Numbered from the stretch's first letter, positions 19,166 through 64,000 are shown. The stretch is 64,000 bases of DNA from Glandiceps talaboti (GCF_964340395.1 NC_135560.1:24584675-24648674); one strand, 5' to 3'. Translations and numbers: made by a program. Notes: generated by a model not told the origin, from the letters alone.

Positions 19166-20174
19166 CGTTTGTTATGAATACAAATAAAACACATTAAATT
19201 TTCAACTGCACACTTCAGTCTTTGTCAACAGATTGACGCCTATTCAAAACATGTATAGCCTACAGTCCAGTCATGTAGGGCTGACTCTTGGCTTCTTACC
19301 TATCGAAAAAATCCCCACATGATTGCATATGAACCTACTATTACAATATACCTTGAAATCTCACATAGTCTTTGCACCTTCATAATAGATGGTTTTATTT
19401 ACACTGTGTCGAATACATAGACTCTAGCTTTGATTTACTCTGAATGTGAGAGGCTTGTTGTTTAGAAATGTGTGTTCAATAAATGCATTTTTTTGTGAAC
19501 TATTGTCTTGTACTGTTTCTTCTTTGTTTGTTGAACCCCAGGTAGAGTGGACAAAATCTGGTGAAACAGGAATAGTCCCCAGTCCCCTCCCATAGGTTAT
19601 GCCCATATGTTGTTAAATTTAAGAATCTAGGAGTGTTGTCATCCAATTTTCTTTCTTTTACTTCACCATGATGGAATAAATTATAGCAGTGTTTTGGTCC
19701 TTGTATGTCACATGACATCTATTCCATTCAACCATGTTGACTGATCAACATTTTTTTTTTATCTCTCCTGACATAGCAGCATCCAGAAGATCTCTTCTTC
19801 TTCCTCCTCCTCCTCCTCCTCCTCTTCTTCTTCTTCTTCTTCTTCTTCACTCTGACCTATTCTAGAGCATAAACTGGTGATGGTGTAGAGGGATATGTAC
19901 CATCATTTGCTGGATTAGGACTTGTCTTTTTCCTTCCTACCTTGAATTTTCTTTCTGCAAATATTTGGACTATAATTTTTATGCGAGAGAAATCAGTATA
20001 TCCACAGGTCAGCCTCACACCAATATCAAAATATAGCCTTACTGTGACACTTCTGTCACTTACTTTTTTAGTGTTGGACCAAACATAAGACACAAATACA
20101 TGAGCAAAATACAACACTTTGACTGACGTATACCATCATTTCAATGCTTTCACGTTATTACTTGATTTGTCTGG

Positions 20175-20180
20175 TTTATT
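20175..20180 (-). terminator. candidate poly(A) signal of TAF1C
   Basis: AATAAA on the minus strand, about 335 bp past the TAF1C stop codon. It is the nearest canonical hexamer I noticed. Confidence 0.45.
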
Positions 20181-20514
20181 ATTCCCAAGGCAGCTTCTTG
20201 GTGATGTCACTGACAAAAATTGTTTCAAAATTCTCTCAATTGAATTGAATAAAAAGATATCTGTTCCTCAAAAGTAAAATTATGATGATTCACTCCTTTG
20301 TGACTATGAACTTTAATTTGGCAAACTGACAACAGAAAATAAAAATGCTGATACTGGCCAGAAAACTGAGGCAGCTTAAATCTCTATTTCAGCTCTGTAG
20401 GTGATTGGAATTTCTACTAACAGATGTAGAGTCACAGGCTTCCTAGAATGACTGATAAACATAATTTTATAACAGTTCCCACTATAGTTTATAAGACTGC
20501 TATATCCTATTTGT

Positions 20515-35721
<15,207 letters not shown>

Positions 35722-36300
35722 CTCGATGTTCTCTCCGAGCACTACCACCTGAGCACGGGCGCACGAGATTTAAATTTAGAATCAGATTCACATTGAAGGA
35801 CAATATGTGGCCAGTCTCATATTGAGCTTAACTTCAGTGTCATATTCGAAAAATCACAATAACACCAGAAAAGAAGCAGTCAGTCAAGAAATTATACCAT
35901 AGGGACTACAGGAAATATCCCACATCTCACACTCATCGTAAAATATTACTTCTACAGACTTTTAAATAAGACTAAAACATCTTTTTAAACAGCCGCAATG
36001 TAGATACATCATTGGAATAGCCGGTGTCCATGCACATGGGCGCAGCCATATTAATTACCACAGAACGGTAAGGTTCAATTTACCCAGCATGCTAGGCAGC
36101 AGCGCTAGCGACGACGATTAACTGGTTTGAAGGTATATAGGACGATGGGAGAGGATTCATAACACCGTCGTAGATTGGGGGTAAAAGTCAGGCGCTGATT
36201 TCGAAGTTGTAATTGTGTGGCTGAATTTTCTACATCAGACAAACAGTTATCCAGGTTATAATTATAACTTATCCAAGCAGATGTCAGGGCTGTATTGACA
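35722..36300. promoter_or_regulatory. shared promoter region of TAF1C and ANAPC11
   Basis: The ATGs of TAF1C (minus) and ANAPC11 (plus) are 579 bp apart, head to head. CpG is enriched toward 36000-36180 (gcagcgctagcgacgacgat). A bidirectional promoter is inferred from layout. Confidence 0.6.
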
Positions 36301-36444
36301 ATGAAGGTTACCATAAAAAGTAGGTCAAGTACAAGATCTTATTTCAAAATGGTTACAATTTATAAAATGGAATATATACGTGGATTTGGTGAAAATTAGC
36401 AGGAATAATTTGTGGGGTTCCCCTTTTTTTAAGCCCCAGAGTTC

Positions 36445-36521
<77 letters not shown>

Positions 36522-38623
36522 CAACAGTAGAGGTACAATGTAGTGTCCTGAAAGGTCATGGAAATTTTAACAATCTGTAGTGATAGTAGCATGAGTAGAG
36601 GTCCAGTGTAGTGTTATGAAAATTTATAATTTATATCATTCATTGTTTCTTTGCTAATCATTTCAAATCTTTGGTATTATCTTTTCAATGTGACTTGGTC
36701 CTGCCGTGCCACTGTCTTTATCGGATTACTTGCAAAGCAGGGTGAGTAAAGTCATGGATCAAATATGAGATACATCATGTTAAAATGAACATTACAGTGG
36801 GTTTGAGATCATGCATACAATAGATCCATGGTAAAGTGAACACACTGGGTTTGAGACCATGCAATCTAGTTTTGATTATGCAACCAGTATATCGCTGAAG
36901 TGATTTCACTGTGACAATTCATTCATAGTGGTCATATCAGGTGTAAAGTATACTTTCAGTACATGGTCAATAGTCATCCTAGATTGTAAACTACATTGTG
37001 CGAGGGGTGGGGATGGGGTGGGGGTCTTTATCATCCCGTCCCCTAATAAACTGATTGTTTTCTGGAAAGGAATAAGGAAAGTGCCTATAGCAACTGAACT
37101 TTCAGTCTAGTGGTCACTCTAGACATTATCAATCTCTCAGAAATATTAATTGGGAAGTAAGTATCCAAAGAATATGCACACCAGCTCTATACTAACTATG
37201 TACCTGTCATATTTACATGTACTTCACTAGTCTTGGTTACCCAGCCTCTCGCCACTGGGGGCTCTGCCTGTGAGACCATCCCAAATGGGAGTCTGGGAAA
37301 ACAAGATTTCAACTTGCCCATGCAGGAAGTAGTGTCTGTAGCCGTGCATCATGGGGAGTACTTCACAAAATATTGCAGGCCTAATGATTTGGGTACCTCC
37401 ACTACAGATTATCACTTCTCAAGCAACTGATATATATTAATTACAACAAACAGTCCTCATAAACCCATTCTTTATGCTTGGAAGAAATGTATTGTGTGAC
37501 TTCTGTCACTGGGTAGTTGGAACATGGTTTCGTCAGAGTCTTGTTTGGGGTGGTTTCGTGGCAGAGCCCCCAGCGGTGAAAGGTGGGGTACTAGTATTTC
37601 ACAGCCTAGTGAGTGATACATATTTTGCCATTTCTTTAGATTTACGATTTGAAGTCTCCATTTACACAATATACATATTGGCACATCAAAGTTAGGATTT
37701 GTGATTTGAGTGACTAAAGAGAATTTGGACATACTTGAGAAGATCTGAAAGATTTTCAATGAGTGCAGGTTTTGTAGCTCATAGGGTCTTGAAGATTATG
37801 AAGTTCTACCAACCCAAATCATGGTGAAAGATGCTCGTTTTTTTTGGTCTTGTGATATAAATGTTTTTTCATTTCTCAGTTGGACTGGAGTAGCAACTTG
37901 GAGATGGGTTGCCAATGATGACAATTGTGGGATCTGTAGAATGGCATTTGATGGATGCTGTCCTGATTGTAAAATACCTGGCGATGACTGCCCTCTAGGT
38001 AAAACTCAGAAATCTCATTGCCTTTTGTTTTCACTAGTTTTTTCTTATCCAGGACAAGAAATAGAGTCAAAATATAGCCAATGACTCAGTAAGTGTTACA
38101 TGTATTAATTTATACAAGGCAAGACTATATATCAAATCAGACAGTTATGACTATGACTTGTTTTCATTATTACCAAGCAAGTCCCTTCTGTTCTCTGCTG
38201 AGCTATGATATTGTTTCATTAATTTGCTAATTTTTTTTTTCATGTGAATGATAAAGAGGTAAAATCTGTTATATTTTAAAGTATGTAGGACATTTTTATC
38301 AGGCTTTCTTACCAAACTATGATAATGTATAGATATGTAAACAAAAGAGTTCTGTGTCTTTGTTACAAAGTTATGAAATAATGATAGGCCTTATGTCGTG
38401 TTGTTCAGTCCTATCAGCATTCTCAAATCAAATTGGTATCTGATAGGGTGGCATGACACATAGACTACACAAATGCATACCTGATATACTTTTGTTTTGT
38501 TTTCCAGTGTGGGGCCAATGTTCACATGTATTTCACATGCACTGTATACTGAAATGGCTAAACTCACAACAGGTTCATCAACAATGTCCTATGTGTCGAC
38601 AAGAATGGAAATTTAAAGAATGA
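36301..38623 (+). CDS. ANAPC11: ANAPC11, RING-H2 subunit of the anaphase-promoting complex
   Basis: Exon 2 (37880-37998) and exon 3 (38508-38623) encode [20 protein letters not shown] through [12 protein letters not shown] and stop, almost identical to APC11 (human 84 aa). The RING-H2 zinc ligands are present: [25 protein letters not shown] and CPMC. APC11 binds the E2 and, with the cullin-like APC2, is the catalytic core of the APC/C ubiquitin ligase. Exon 1 begins ATGAAGGTTACCATAAAAAG at 36301 (MKVTIK, as in Drosophila APC11), but the phase to exon 2 is awkward. The TAG/GTCAAG donor (exon 36301-36323) gives 85 aa with one extra Ser. The stronger-looking AAAAA/GTAGGT donor is one base out of phase. 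Confidence 0.93.
36446..36518. repeat. (CA)n microsatellite in ANAPC11 intron 1
   Basis: 73 bp of pure CA. Confidence 0.97.
37225..37592. mobile_element. MITE-like element with about 55-bp imperfect inverted ends
   Basis: The left end actagtcttggttacccagc followed by ctctcgccactgggggctct matches the reverse complement of the right end, which includes gtggcagagcccccagcggt and gaaaggtggggtactagt. About 370 bp in total, in ANAPC11 intron 1. The superfamily was not assigned; the inner sequence codes for nothing recognisable. Confidence 0.6.
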
Positions 38624-38877
38624 AGAGTCAGACAGTCAGTCAGTCAATGCAGGTTTCAAGCCAAGTGTATTGGCTATCAGCTGTATCAACTTAGTATTTT
38701 GAAAACACAATTCCAATGTGGTCCTTGTAGGGATATTTGAAACATTGTGGCAACAATGGTACAGAAAAATGTATTACATGAAACATGACAGAGACCAATT
38801 AGAGTGATGAAATATTAGACTCACAATTAAAAAGAGGAAGGACTAAGGTTTTACAAAAATATTATGTTCTTTAAACT
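38624..38877. other. ANAPC11 3' UTR and flank, nothing recognised
   Basis: A+T-rich sequence after the ANAPC11 stop. No clear canonical poly(A) signal was seen before the LINE tail. Confidence 0.4.
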
Positions 38878-39290
38878 CTAGTTCCATAGAAAAGATTTGA
38901 CATGGTTTTTAAAACTATTTTTTGTATGAGATTGTTTCACTGAGAATGGGAGACTATTCCAAAGACCAATGCCTGTGTAGGCGAATGAACTCTTACCCAT
39001 ACCACTAACTCTTGGAACTACACATGACAGTTCACTCGCTCTTGTTCTATAACTGTACCGATTATGGACCATTTCTATATTGCAATTTAAGTACTCAGGA
39101 GCACAACGATTTATGATGTTGAGCATATGTTTAAGTTTTAATTGGTCAACTCTCAATTCTACTGGAAGCATAGCTACAAGTTTAAATTGATTATATCCAA
39201 TGTGTGTTCTATGAGCAGCACTGAAGTGTTTGAAAGCATTGACTATATATATATGTAGTTTTGAACACATATTACATTAAACTGGCCACA
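38878..39290 (-). mobile_element. LINE C-terminal fragment
   Basis: An open frame of about 130 codons encodes LPVELRVDQLKLKHMLNIIN, then RYSYRTRASELSCVVPRVSG and YTGIGLWNSLPFSVKQS, the common tail of CR1/L2- or Jockey-like reverse transcriptases. It ends KNHVKSFLWN, then stop. It is truncated upstream at about 39290. Clade not assigned. Confidence 0.78.
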
Positions 39291-39329
39291 TGGATGAGGA
39301 TTTGCTAGTTATAAAACAAGTTTATAATG

Positions 39330-41088
<1,759 letters not shown>

Positions 41089-42029
41089 TCCAAAATAAAT
41101 ACCAAATCCTTATCCATATGGCCAGTTTAAGAAGAACTATTGCTCTTAGATACACAGGATGTTTGTTTAAAATTATAACAAAGATGTCAATAAAGGCATC
41201 TAATCTATATCCCATGTTTATGTCAACTTTTTGTAATGTTTTGGAAAGATGTGTAATTCTAGATTCTTCTCTTAAAATTACTTGTGAATATTTGATCAGC
41301 AATTCATTATGGTACAAATGATGTACCTGTATCATGCCATTGGTGTATGCCAGTCAGAACATCTGCACATTAATCCACTCAAATCTCTGGAACTGTACAA
41401 CCCTGTAACTCATTGTTACTGTATTTTTCGCAAGGGTAGATGCCAACATGTTTGAAAATATAAAGATATGTAGATATTGTAACTGGCTATTGAATGTGAA
41501 GTGATTCCAACAGTTTCCAATGTTACAAGTCTCATATCTCGGAGTAAAATATCTACTTAGATGGTAAAATAATCACTGGCAACATCCTTATCCCTCCGTT
41601 CTGTGGAAAGGGCCTAGGATGAGAAGAGTGTCCACAAAGGCTGATCTTTTAGCCAAAATTTATATTTATAGAGTTTCCATTGTATTGAGTATACCACATA
41701 CAGGGCTTAGTATCTTCCATTTTCCTCCTGTATTCACCTGTACCAACATCATATATGACACTAAGAAGTTAGAATAAACATATTTATTGACAAAACCAAC
41801 TTTGTTCTTTAAATCATATGTTTTTAAACTATATCTAATTTGCATATCAATCGGTCAGTAAATTCTGGACAATTCTTCATCTTGACATCCTTAGGAATAT
41901 TGCCATCAAATATACAAATCAGTCCGATTACATCATCGTAAACAACAACCTCTTTTACGGCGCTGTCCAAGAGGATATTTTACAGTGTCACAAGAAATAT
42001 TAGCTCTGGTTTGTGTCGTTGTTTTTAAC

Positions 42030-43385
42030 AAAATAGAGCCAATGGCGTTGTAGCACAACTGTATTTGGCTGTTGCTATGGGTGTTGTTTGATTCTTTATT
42101 CACTTACCTACCTGTCTCTGTTGCTATCCTTGTAATATGTATTATCACTTTGCTGTTGCTAAGGGCATGGCCATGGTTGCTAGGGCCAGTTGTGTCAAAA
42201 TGTTTTGAAAAATAGCGCCAATGATATAGCACAACAATATTGCACTGTTGCTATGGGTGTGGTCTTGTTGCTAGGCATATTTGTAGGCATTTTCGGAATC
42301 TTTATTCACTCTCCTACCCTTCCTAGTTTTCATCTTTGCAATATAAACCATCATTTGGATGTTGCTATGGGCCTGGTCTTGTTGCTGGGCACAAACATAT
42401 TTTAATTCTTTTATTCACTTGTCTACCCAATCTGATTAAAATCTGATCTGGTGAAAGCGGCTAGATGCCTTTATTTACCTCTCTTTCCATCGTTTTTTGT
42501 CATTTGTTTTGTTCCGAGTGATTGCCACCTTCCAACATCTGAACCTGTGTAATAGACAATCCCATTGACATCGACAATATTGTAAGGTTTTCACAACCCA
42601 TAATATGCATTATCTCTTCACTGTTAATGAGGGCGTGGCCATGGTTGCTAGGGCCAGTTGTGTCAAAAATGTTTTGAACAAAAAATTGCAGAAACATCAT
42701 TTGCCTGTTGCTATGGGTGTGGTCATGGTTGCTAGGGCCAATTGTGTCAAAATGTTTGAACAAAATCTGCAGAATAACACTTATACAAACATCTCACTAA
42801 ATTTCACTGATTGACCTGTACTTTTTGAGGTTTTTGACCAAAATTCACATTTTAAACCTAATTTGCATATCACTGATGAAATCATTATATGCTTAATATT
42901 TCTTCGTCTATACACCACGAAATGCATCCTTATTAAATTTCACCCAAATCTGCTCAGTAAGTTTGGAATTACGGATTTTTGACCAAAAAGACACATTTTT
43001 AGCCCTAATTTGCATAGTACTGATGGAATCATGTCATGAACAAATCTCAATCTACACACCCCTAACAATGTTCCCACCAACTGTCAGACTAATCTGCCCA
43101 ATAGTTTTTGAGTTTAAGTTTTTGACCAAAAATGAATTTTTTTTTATCCAAATCAAATACCTGTGAGGCGATCATTTTGCTTTGAACAATTTCCCAACTA
43201 ATAACCAAAAGGAATGTCCCAACCAAATACCAAGGCAATTCGTCTGGCAGTTTTTGAGTCTAAGTTGTCCACACACACACACACACACACGCACCAGACA
43301 CAGACAAAGACAAAGAGACAGACAGACACTGCTTGATGCCTATAGCACTACTGAACCTTAATATCAGTTCAGTTGTGCTAATGAC
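42030..43385 (+). repeat. long interspersed repeat family C, longer copy
   Basis: It starts at gccaatggcgttgtagcaca. Sub-repeats with ttgctatgggtgtggtcttg recur at about 42060, 42240, 42360, 42620 and 42710. Three spaced blocks begin tttttgaccaaaa (about 42830, 42975, 43120). The copy ends with a CA run (43271-43292), cagacagacactgcttgatg, and the hairpin tagcactactgaac...gttcagttgtgcta at 43343-43380. Its TAGCACAACTG start is an inverted match to CAGTTGTGCTA at the end, as in terminal inverted repeats. About 1.35 kb, non-coding. Confidence 0.6.
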
Positions 43386-43401
43386 TATGAGATACCTACA
43401 C

Positions 43402-43458
43402 AATTCTGGTAGTTCCTGAACCGTATAATAATCATAGGATACAGGAACTACCAGAATT
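43402..43458. repeat. 17-bp inverted repeat hairpin
   Basis: aattctggtagttcctg is mirrored by caggaactaccagaatt about 25 bp later. Confidence 0.7.
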
Positions 43459-44032
43459 TTGTTATCAAATAAGATGGGTTTTTTTATGACAAAAGATTAT
43501 TTTGGAATATCAATTGAGATAACCCTATTTTGTGTGCGAGATAGAGAGCATGACTTATGAATATCAAATCAACCCGTGTTCCTTTAGGGGTTGGGAGAAC
43601 TCTGTTCTGGGTAAAAGATCATGACACTAATAAAGACAAATTGATCAAATATGTTTATATATGTGTTAAGTGTGAGGATATATTGACAAAGTCAACAAAA
43701 ATACTCGTTCTTTCACACAATTTAAAATAAATACCAAGCACATCACTAGTTATGAAATATACATAATTTAATCAGACAAAATTGTTATGTTTACACATTC
43801 TACTTAAATGAAGTTCAAAATCAAACTTTGAAAGCATCAAAAAGATTTTCATCTAAATCTCAAATGGTGTAAATTTCATAATTTGACAGTTTGGTGATGC
43901 ATACACTACAAGTACATGTATTCTGACTACAAAGATGGATATAACGTATTTTATGGTATAGTTGATAGTGACTTGAAAAGATGGTTGTAAAAGATTTGAG
44001 AATGTGTATTGTTTGACCAACTCTTTCAGAGA
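43459..44032. other. STYX 3' flank, nothing else recognised
   Basis: A+T-rich. It contains tttaat (ATTAAA on minus) near 43770, a possible weak poly(A) signal for STYX. Confidence 0.4.
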
Positions 44033-44686
44033 CTAGTCTGTCATTTCCTCATCATCCAGTCCTCTTTTCACCCCTCCAGTGAAGTTGTTAGGGACAACCA
44101 TTTCTTCCTCCTGAAGAAATCCAGTCATCAGTCTAGCTTGGTAGATGGCTTCATATTCTGTTAACTGGTGAGCAAACCCTTCATTTGGATTTATACAGAA
44201 ACGTCTTTGTTGAACAAATCTGAATGCATCTTTGTAAGAAAGACCAAATGTTTCAATAACATAGGCAATAACAAGACTGGCACTTCTTGAAATTCCCGCA
44301 TTTCCGTGCACAAGTACTCTACCTCCCTTGTTCAGACAATCATCAATGAATTCCTTGGCAACAACAAAGTGCCTTATGATGTTCTCAGTAGGTCTGTCTG
44401 CAACGTCAAGGACCAAATATTTAAAGTCTTCAGGAAAGTTTGGTTTGATGAAATTTGCCTCAATGTTCTGTCTTACACACACAATGTGAGTGATACTATG
44501 TTCCTTCAGTGATTGTTTCTTGCTTTTCATTGCGGCAGCATACGGTCCCAGGTATAGACCTGGTATAATTTCTTGCATCTCACGTCTCATTGTGTACGCC
44601 CATTCCGGGCTATCCTCGTATTCCATAGGCAATATGGGAAAACGAAGTTCACCCATTAACAAGCGAAACTCGGATGACAATGACAT
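44033..44686 (-). CDS. STYX: STYX, serine/threonine/tyrosine-interacting pseudophosphatase (single exon)
   Basis: One uninterrupted 217-residue frame. It matches human STYX (223 aa) along almost its whole length: YTMRREMQEIIPGLYLGPYA, THIVCVRQNIEANFIKPNFP, YLVLDVADRPTENIIRHF, and QQRRFCINPNEGFAHQLTEY. The dual-specificity-phosphatase signature HCxxGxxRS reads HGNAGISRS here. The catalytic Cys is Gly, as in STYX, so the protein binds phosphosubstrates without hydrolysing them; in the family it is linked to ERK retention and FBXW7 control. The start is a real ATG (MSLSSEFRLLMGELRF); an internal Met is possible. The lack of introns is odd, since vertebrate STYX has many. No poly(A) tract or target-site duplication of a retrocopy was seen. 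Head to head with TP53BP1. Confidence 0.95.
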   Translation of the reverse strand: MSLSSEFRLLMGELRFPILPMEYEDSPEWAYTMRREMQEIIPGLYLGPYAAAMKSKKQSLKEHSITHIVCVRQNIEANFIKPNFPEDFKYLVLDVADRPTENIIRHFVVAKEFIDDCLNKGGRVLVHGNAGISRSASLVIAYVIETFGLSYKDAFRFVQQRRFCINPNEGFAHQLTEYEAIYQARLMTGFLQEEEMVVPNNFTGGVKRGLDDEEMTD

Positions 44687-45189
44687 GATAACATTTGTTT
44701 ACCGTTCAAAACCGCAATATACCTTGTACCGCATGGCACAGCGGAGACACAGACCACTTCTTCGCATTTACTATTTCGTCGCCATATACAGACCCCTTAA
44801 GTTCATGACATTTTCGAGTTTTTATTTACTCCGTTAAAATGCAACTGTAATTATCGTGAGGTATATATGATTGATACCAGATGTTTTCTTATAAAATGTT
44901 CTTTATTCTCATAGCGCTATTCATGTCAACGTTTACCTTCATTTCAATTTTATAAATGAGCACACTCAAAGCAGGGCGAACTTTATAACATGGTTAGCGG
45001 GTCTAGAATGACGTAAAGGTTTAATTATCCAATCACGCATGCTTATTTCGCGCCATGTTGCGGCACGTTTAAAACCCTAAATAGAATCACAATGTCAGCA
45101 AGATTTGGATGAAGGCAACGTAAAACATTGGTTAAATCACGATCATTTAGACCAATCCCCCTCATTGAAGTAGCTCGTGAATCTGAATT
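44687..45189. promoter_or_regulatory. shared promoter of STYX and TP53BP1, with a TP53BP1 5' UTR exon at its right end
   Basis: CpG-richer sequence (for example tatttcgcgccatgttgcgg and accgcatggcacagcggaga) upstream of STYX. At its right end aatctgaatt/gtaagtat (donor at 45190) is a strong splice donor with no open ATG frame before it (atgtcagcaagatttggatga stops at once). It is therefore probably the non-coding first exon of TP53BP1, joined to the acceptor cacattgtag before 47581. Confidence 0.6.
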
Positions 45190-46000
45190 GTAAGTATGGA
45201 ACTATGTCAGACATATTCGATCACCGTGTTGACGCGATTTCGAGACCCAGATAGTACAGTAGTGTCCATCCCCTTCCAGGCTTCATTAGATATAAGTTAC
45301 ACTTTAATGCACAGTGCAGTCTCTCGACAATTCAAATAAGATATATGGTGATCTTGGTGTCGAAAGACATCATTGTTAAACGCTTCCTCCGAAACCACCC
45401 CGACGTAAATTATTCTGATGCATAATATAAACCCAAATGCATTTGATAGTTTTGTGTTGTTTGCAATGAAGATGTACGTGTATAATATCTGGATGTGTAT
45501 TTCGTATAAATTTTGGTCTTCATACTAAAAGATCATTGTTTATTACGTGTTAGTAATGTTACCATAGGAACAGCTTATTTTTCGTCAAAACTATGACCAA
45601 CGGGCCAATTACACTGAATTAAAATATATTATAAACAATGAGATGAACTCAAGATTATTGCTCTTGGTTTATTGGAATATAGATTTTGTTCATGTAGTTA
45701 ATAATCTTACACAAAATGTCAAAATAAAAATGAAATCTTGTAGTCCAGCAGTTAGACCCACAGGTTACTCTGTACTAACCAAACTTCACATAGCATCAAA
45801 GATTTGCCTAAAGCATGGCCCAAAAGGAAGATGTGCCTAAAGCAAGGCCCAAAAGGAAGATGTGCCTAAAGCATGGCCCAAGGGAAAAGCAAGATGTGCC
45901 TAAAGCATGGCCCAAAAGCTAGGGTATATGTCTTTTGGCTTTGTTGGTAATCTTCTGAAGTGTCATCAAAGGTCTTACAAGAAGACTAGAAACCATCTAG

Positions 46001-46098
46001 TCCTGCCTGCAGACAGTGTATGAGACGTTTAAAACTAGGAAGGAGAGGGAGGGGCATTGTCAGAATCAAATCCCAACTTACTTTGTCAGCAAGCAAGA
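46001..46098. mobile_element. tiny foldback element related to the one at 9307-9374
   Basis: CTAGTCCTGCCTGCAGAC at the left is mirrored by gtcagcaagcaagactag at the right, with gggaggggcattgtcagaat inside. Similar ends occur upstream of CIB2. Confidence 0.4.
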
Positions 46099-46579
46099 CT
46101 AGGAATTATTGTGTGTCATTGTGAGTTCAGCACCTCTTCCTATGTATGAAGGGACTTTCCATTCAGAATCCATCATAAACAACTGACAATGTCCAGTTAC
46201 TGTACGGAGAAAATAAGATAAATAAATGAAACAACGTACAATGTCCAGTTTTTTTTTGTACTGTTCTAAGTAAATAAGATAAACAAATGAAATTGAGCTG
46301 ATTCTGAAATCTGATTTTGTATAGTCATATTAAACCATTCTCCTGATAAGCCATTTGTACCAGTATTCATCACTTTTGCCTTCATTACATACAAAACAAT
46401 AGGGTACCCTCAAGTGGTGGAGCTAGACAACAGAGACTTGTCATGCCACAGCCTCACTACAAACTTTCTTCAAATCTAGATCTGCAATTTGATCTCCAAA
46501 ATCAAAATCATTGTTCTAAAAATCTCGTCAGAGGTAATCTTTCCATTAATATTCATTCAGTGCCCATTGGAGACTTATA

Positions 46580-46960
46580 CATGTATATTGGGTTCCATGC
46601 ATACATTCACCCTCATATCTCTGGCATGCAACAACTCATTTCAACCAAACCTGGCGTAAAGGTAACATACTATATAAGACATATGCATGCCACTTTCTTT
46701 TAAAGACCAAATCAGATATTGCCAAATGGTGGCCATATTTGTTGTTTTGTGTGTTACCCTCATATTTCTGTCATGCACCAACCGATTTCAACCAAGCCTG
46801 GCATGGCATAAAGGTAACATACTATATGTGAAACATATGCACTTTGTTTTATGACTGAATCAAATATATCCAAATGGCAGCCATATTTGTTGTTAAATTT
46901 CACAATATGCATTGTAACTTTGGAGGTATAATACAAAGTGACTCCATTCAAGTGCCTACA
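46580..46960 (+). repeat. interspersed repeat family B, plus copy
   Basis: Two half-copies, each with catatttctgtcatgcaccaa-like and tttcaaccaagcctggcata-like stretches and an aaatggcagccatatttgtt end. The sequence is shared with 30290-30765 (minus) and 52775-53060. Confidence 0.5.
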
Positions 46961-47588
46961 CCCATATTATCAAATATGAACTTTCTTGACTGTTGAGCTT
47001 GAAAGTCTTAAATAGCCAAATTTGGGCTATATTCATAGCTTTTTGAATCAAGTATTTCAAGTGATCAGGGTGAAATAACCAAAATTTTTCTTTCTATATT
47101 AACTCAAGAAGTTGAATAAACAAAGGCTCAATTTTGTTTATATGCCAAAGGTCAGCTTTCTTTTTCTACCTTGACCTTTGCTTTTGATTGCCATCAAAGT
47201 CATATTGGTCAATAAATTATGAAGTTTTGTATTTCGAAACAGCAAATTGGTCAACTTGAAATTTTGTAACTTGAAACACCATTCAGATTTGCACAATAAC
47301 TTTGCCGTAAAACATACAAGTTGGGGACTATGTCTTCTATTGAAGGCTTGTATTTGTTTGAGATATGCTAACAAACAAACAAATACACACACAAAAACAA
47401 ACAAACAAATAGACCAACAAAAGTTATACTTCCCTACTTCCATTGGCTGCAGTAACAATTTTTTGCCTGCTAGCAAAAGAGGAATTGATCCTTTGACCCT
47501 ACAGTTTGTATGTTTACCATAACATAACTATTGCAGTGGTGAAGCATAAGGATGTATCATTTGTTTATAATTCACATTGTAGAGACTG

Positions 47589-63990
<16,402 letters not shown>

Positions 63991-64000
63991 GTAAAATATC

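Larger units (their letters stand above)
17890..20514. other. intergenic interval between two converging 3' ends
   Basis: LRRC61 ends at 17889 and TAF1C (minus) ends at 20515, so both 3' UTRs face this stretch. AATAAA at 19160-19165 (plus) and TTTATT at 20175-20180 (AATAAA on minus) are plausible poly(A) signals. Also present: a foldback element near 18350-18640 and a CTT/CCT run at 19790-19850. No further exon was recognised. Confidence 0.6.
45190..47588. other. predicted 5' UTR intron of TP53BP1 with small repeats
   Basis: No exon was recognised. It contains a 31- to 37-bp repeat (gatgtgcctaaagcatggcc) in about four copies at 45800-45920, a small foldback at 46001-46098, and a family B repeat at 46580-46960. 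Confidence 0.5.

Overview
The window is nuclear DNA of a metazoan. Its genes have short GT-AG exons and long A+T-rich introns full of microsatellites, minisatellites, SINEs, LINE fragments and small foldback elements. Gene content and repeat types suggest a marine invertebrate (lophotrochozoan or invertebrate deuterostome), but I cannot name the species. No bacterial, organellar or viral gene was seen.

Six protein-coding genes can be assembled exon by exon with matching splice phases. From left to right they are CIB2-like (minus), LRRC61 (plus), TAF1C (minus), ANAPC11 (plus), STYX (minus) and TP53BP1/53BP1 (plus, running off the right edge before its Tudor and BRCT parts). They form three head-to-head pairs: CIB2/LRRC61, TAF1C/ANAPC11 and STYX/TP53BP1. 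Within each pair the starts are only about 0.5 kb apart, around local CpG-richer DNA, so each pair probably shares a bidirectional promoter. The products have different roles: Ca2+/integrin binding, a small leucine-rich-repeat protein, Pol I initiation factor SL1, the anaphase-promoting complex RING subunit, a pseudophosphatase, and a DNA double-strand-break scaffold. Shared promoters, not a shared pathway, are the common thread.

Region by region: 1-3325 is repeats downstream of CIB2; 3326-9515 CIB2; 9516-10059 promoter; 10060-17889 LRRC61 with a 5'-truncated LINE in intron 5; 17890-20514 two converging 3' ends; 20515-35721 TAF1C in 16 exons; 35722-36300 promoter; 36301-38623 ANAPC11; 38624-44032 repeats, including a LINE tail and a long unclassified interspersed family; 44033-44686 STYX in one exon; 44687-47588 promoter, 5' UTR exon and first intron of TP53BP1; 47589-63990 TP53BP1.

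The most interesting signals are these. TAF1C contains a textbook minor-spliceosome (U12-type) AT-AG intron. The terminal splice donor of CIB2 exon 5 has been tandemly copied four more times as a 58-bp minisatellite. The TAF1C exon 3 junction next to a 286-bp GA array is copied 6 kb away with a one-base difference that decides the reading frame. There is a perfect 65-bp inverted repeat inside TAF1C, a roughly 610-bp foldback element inside TP53BP1, and a tRNA-like B-box motif amplified to 12 tandem copies in LRRC61. I did not find an undescribed multi-gene system.
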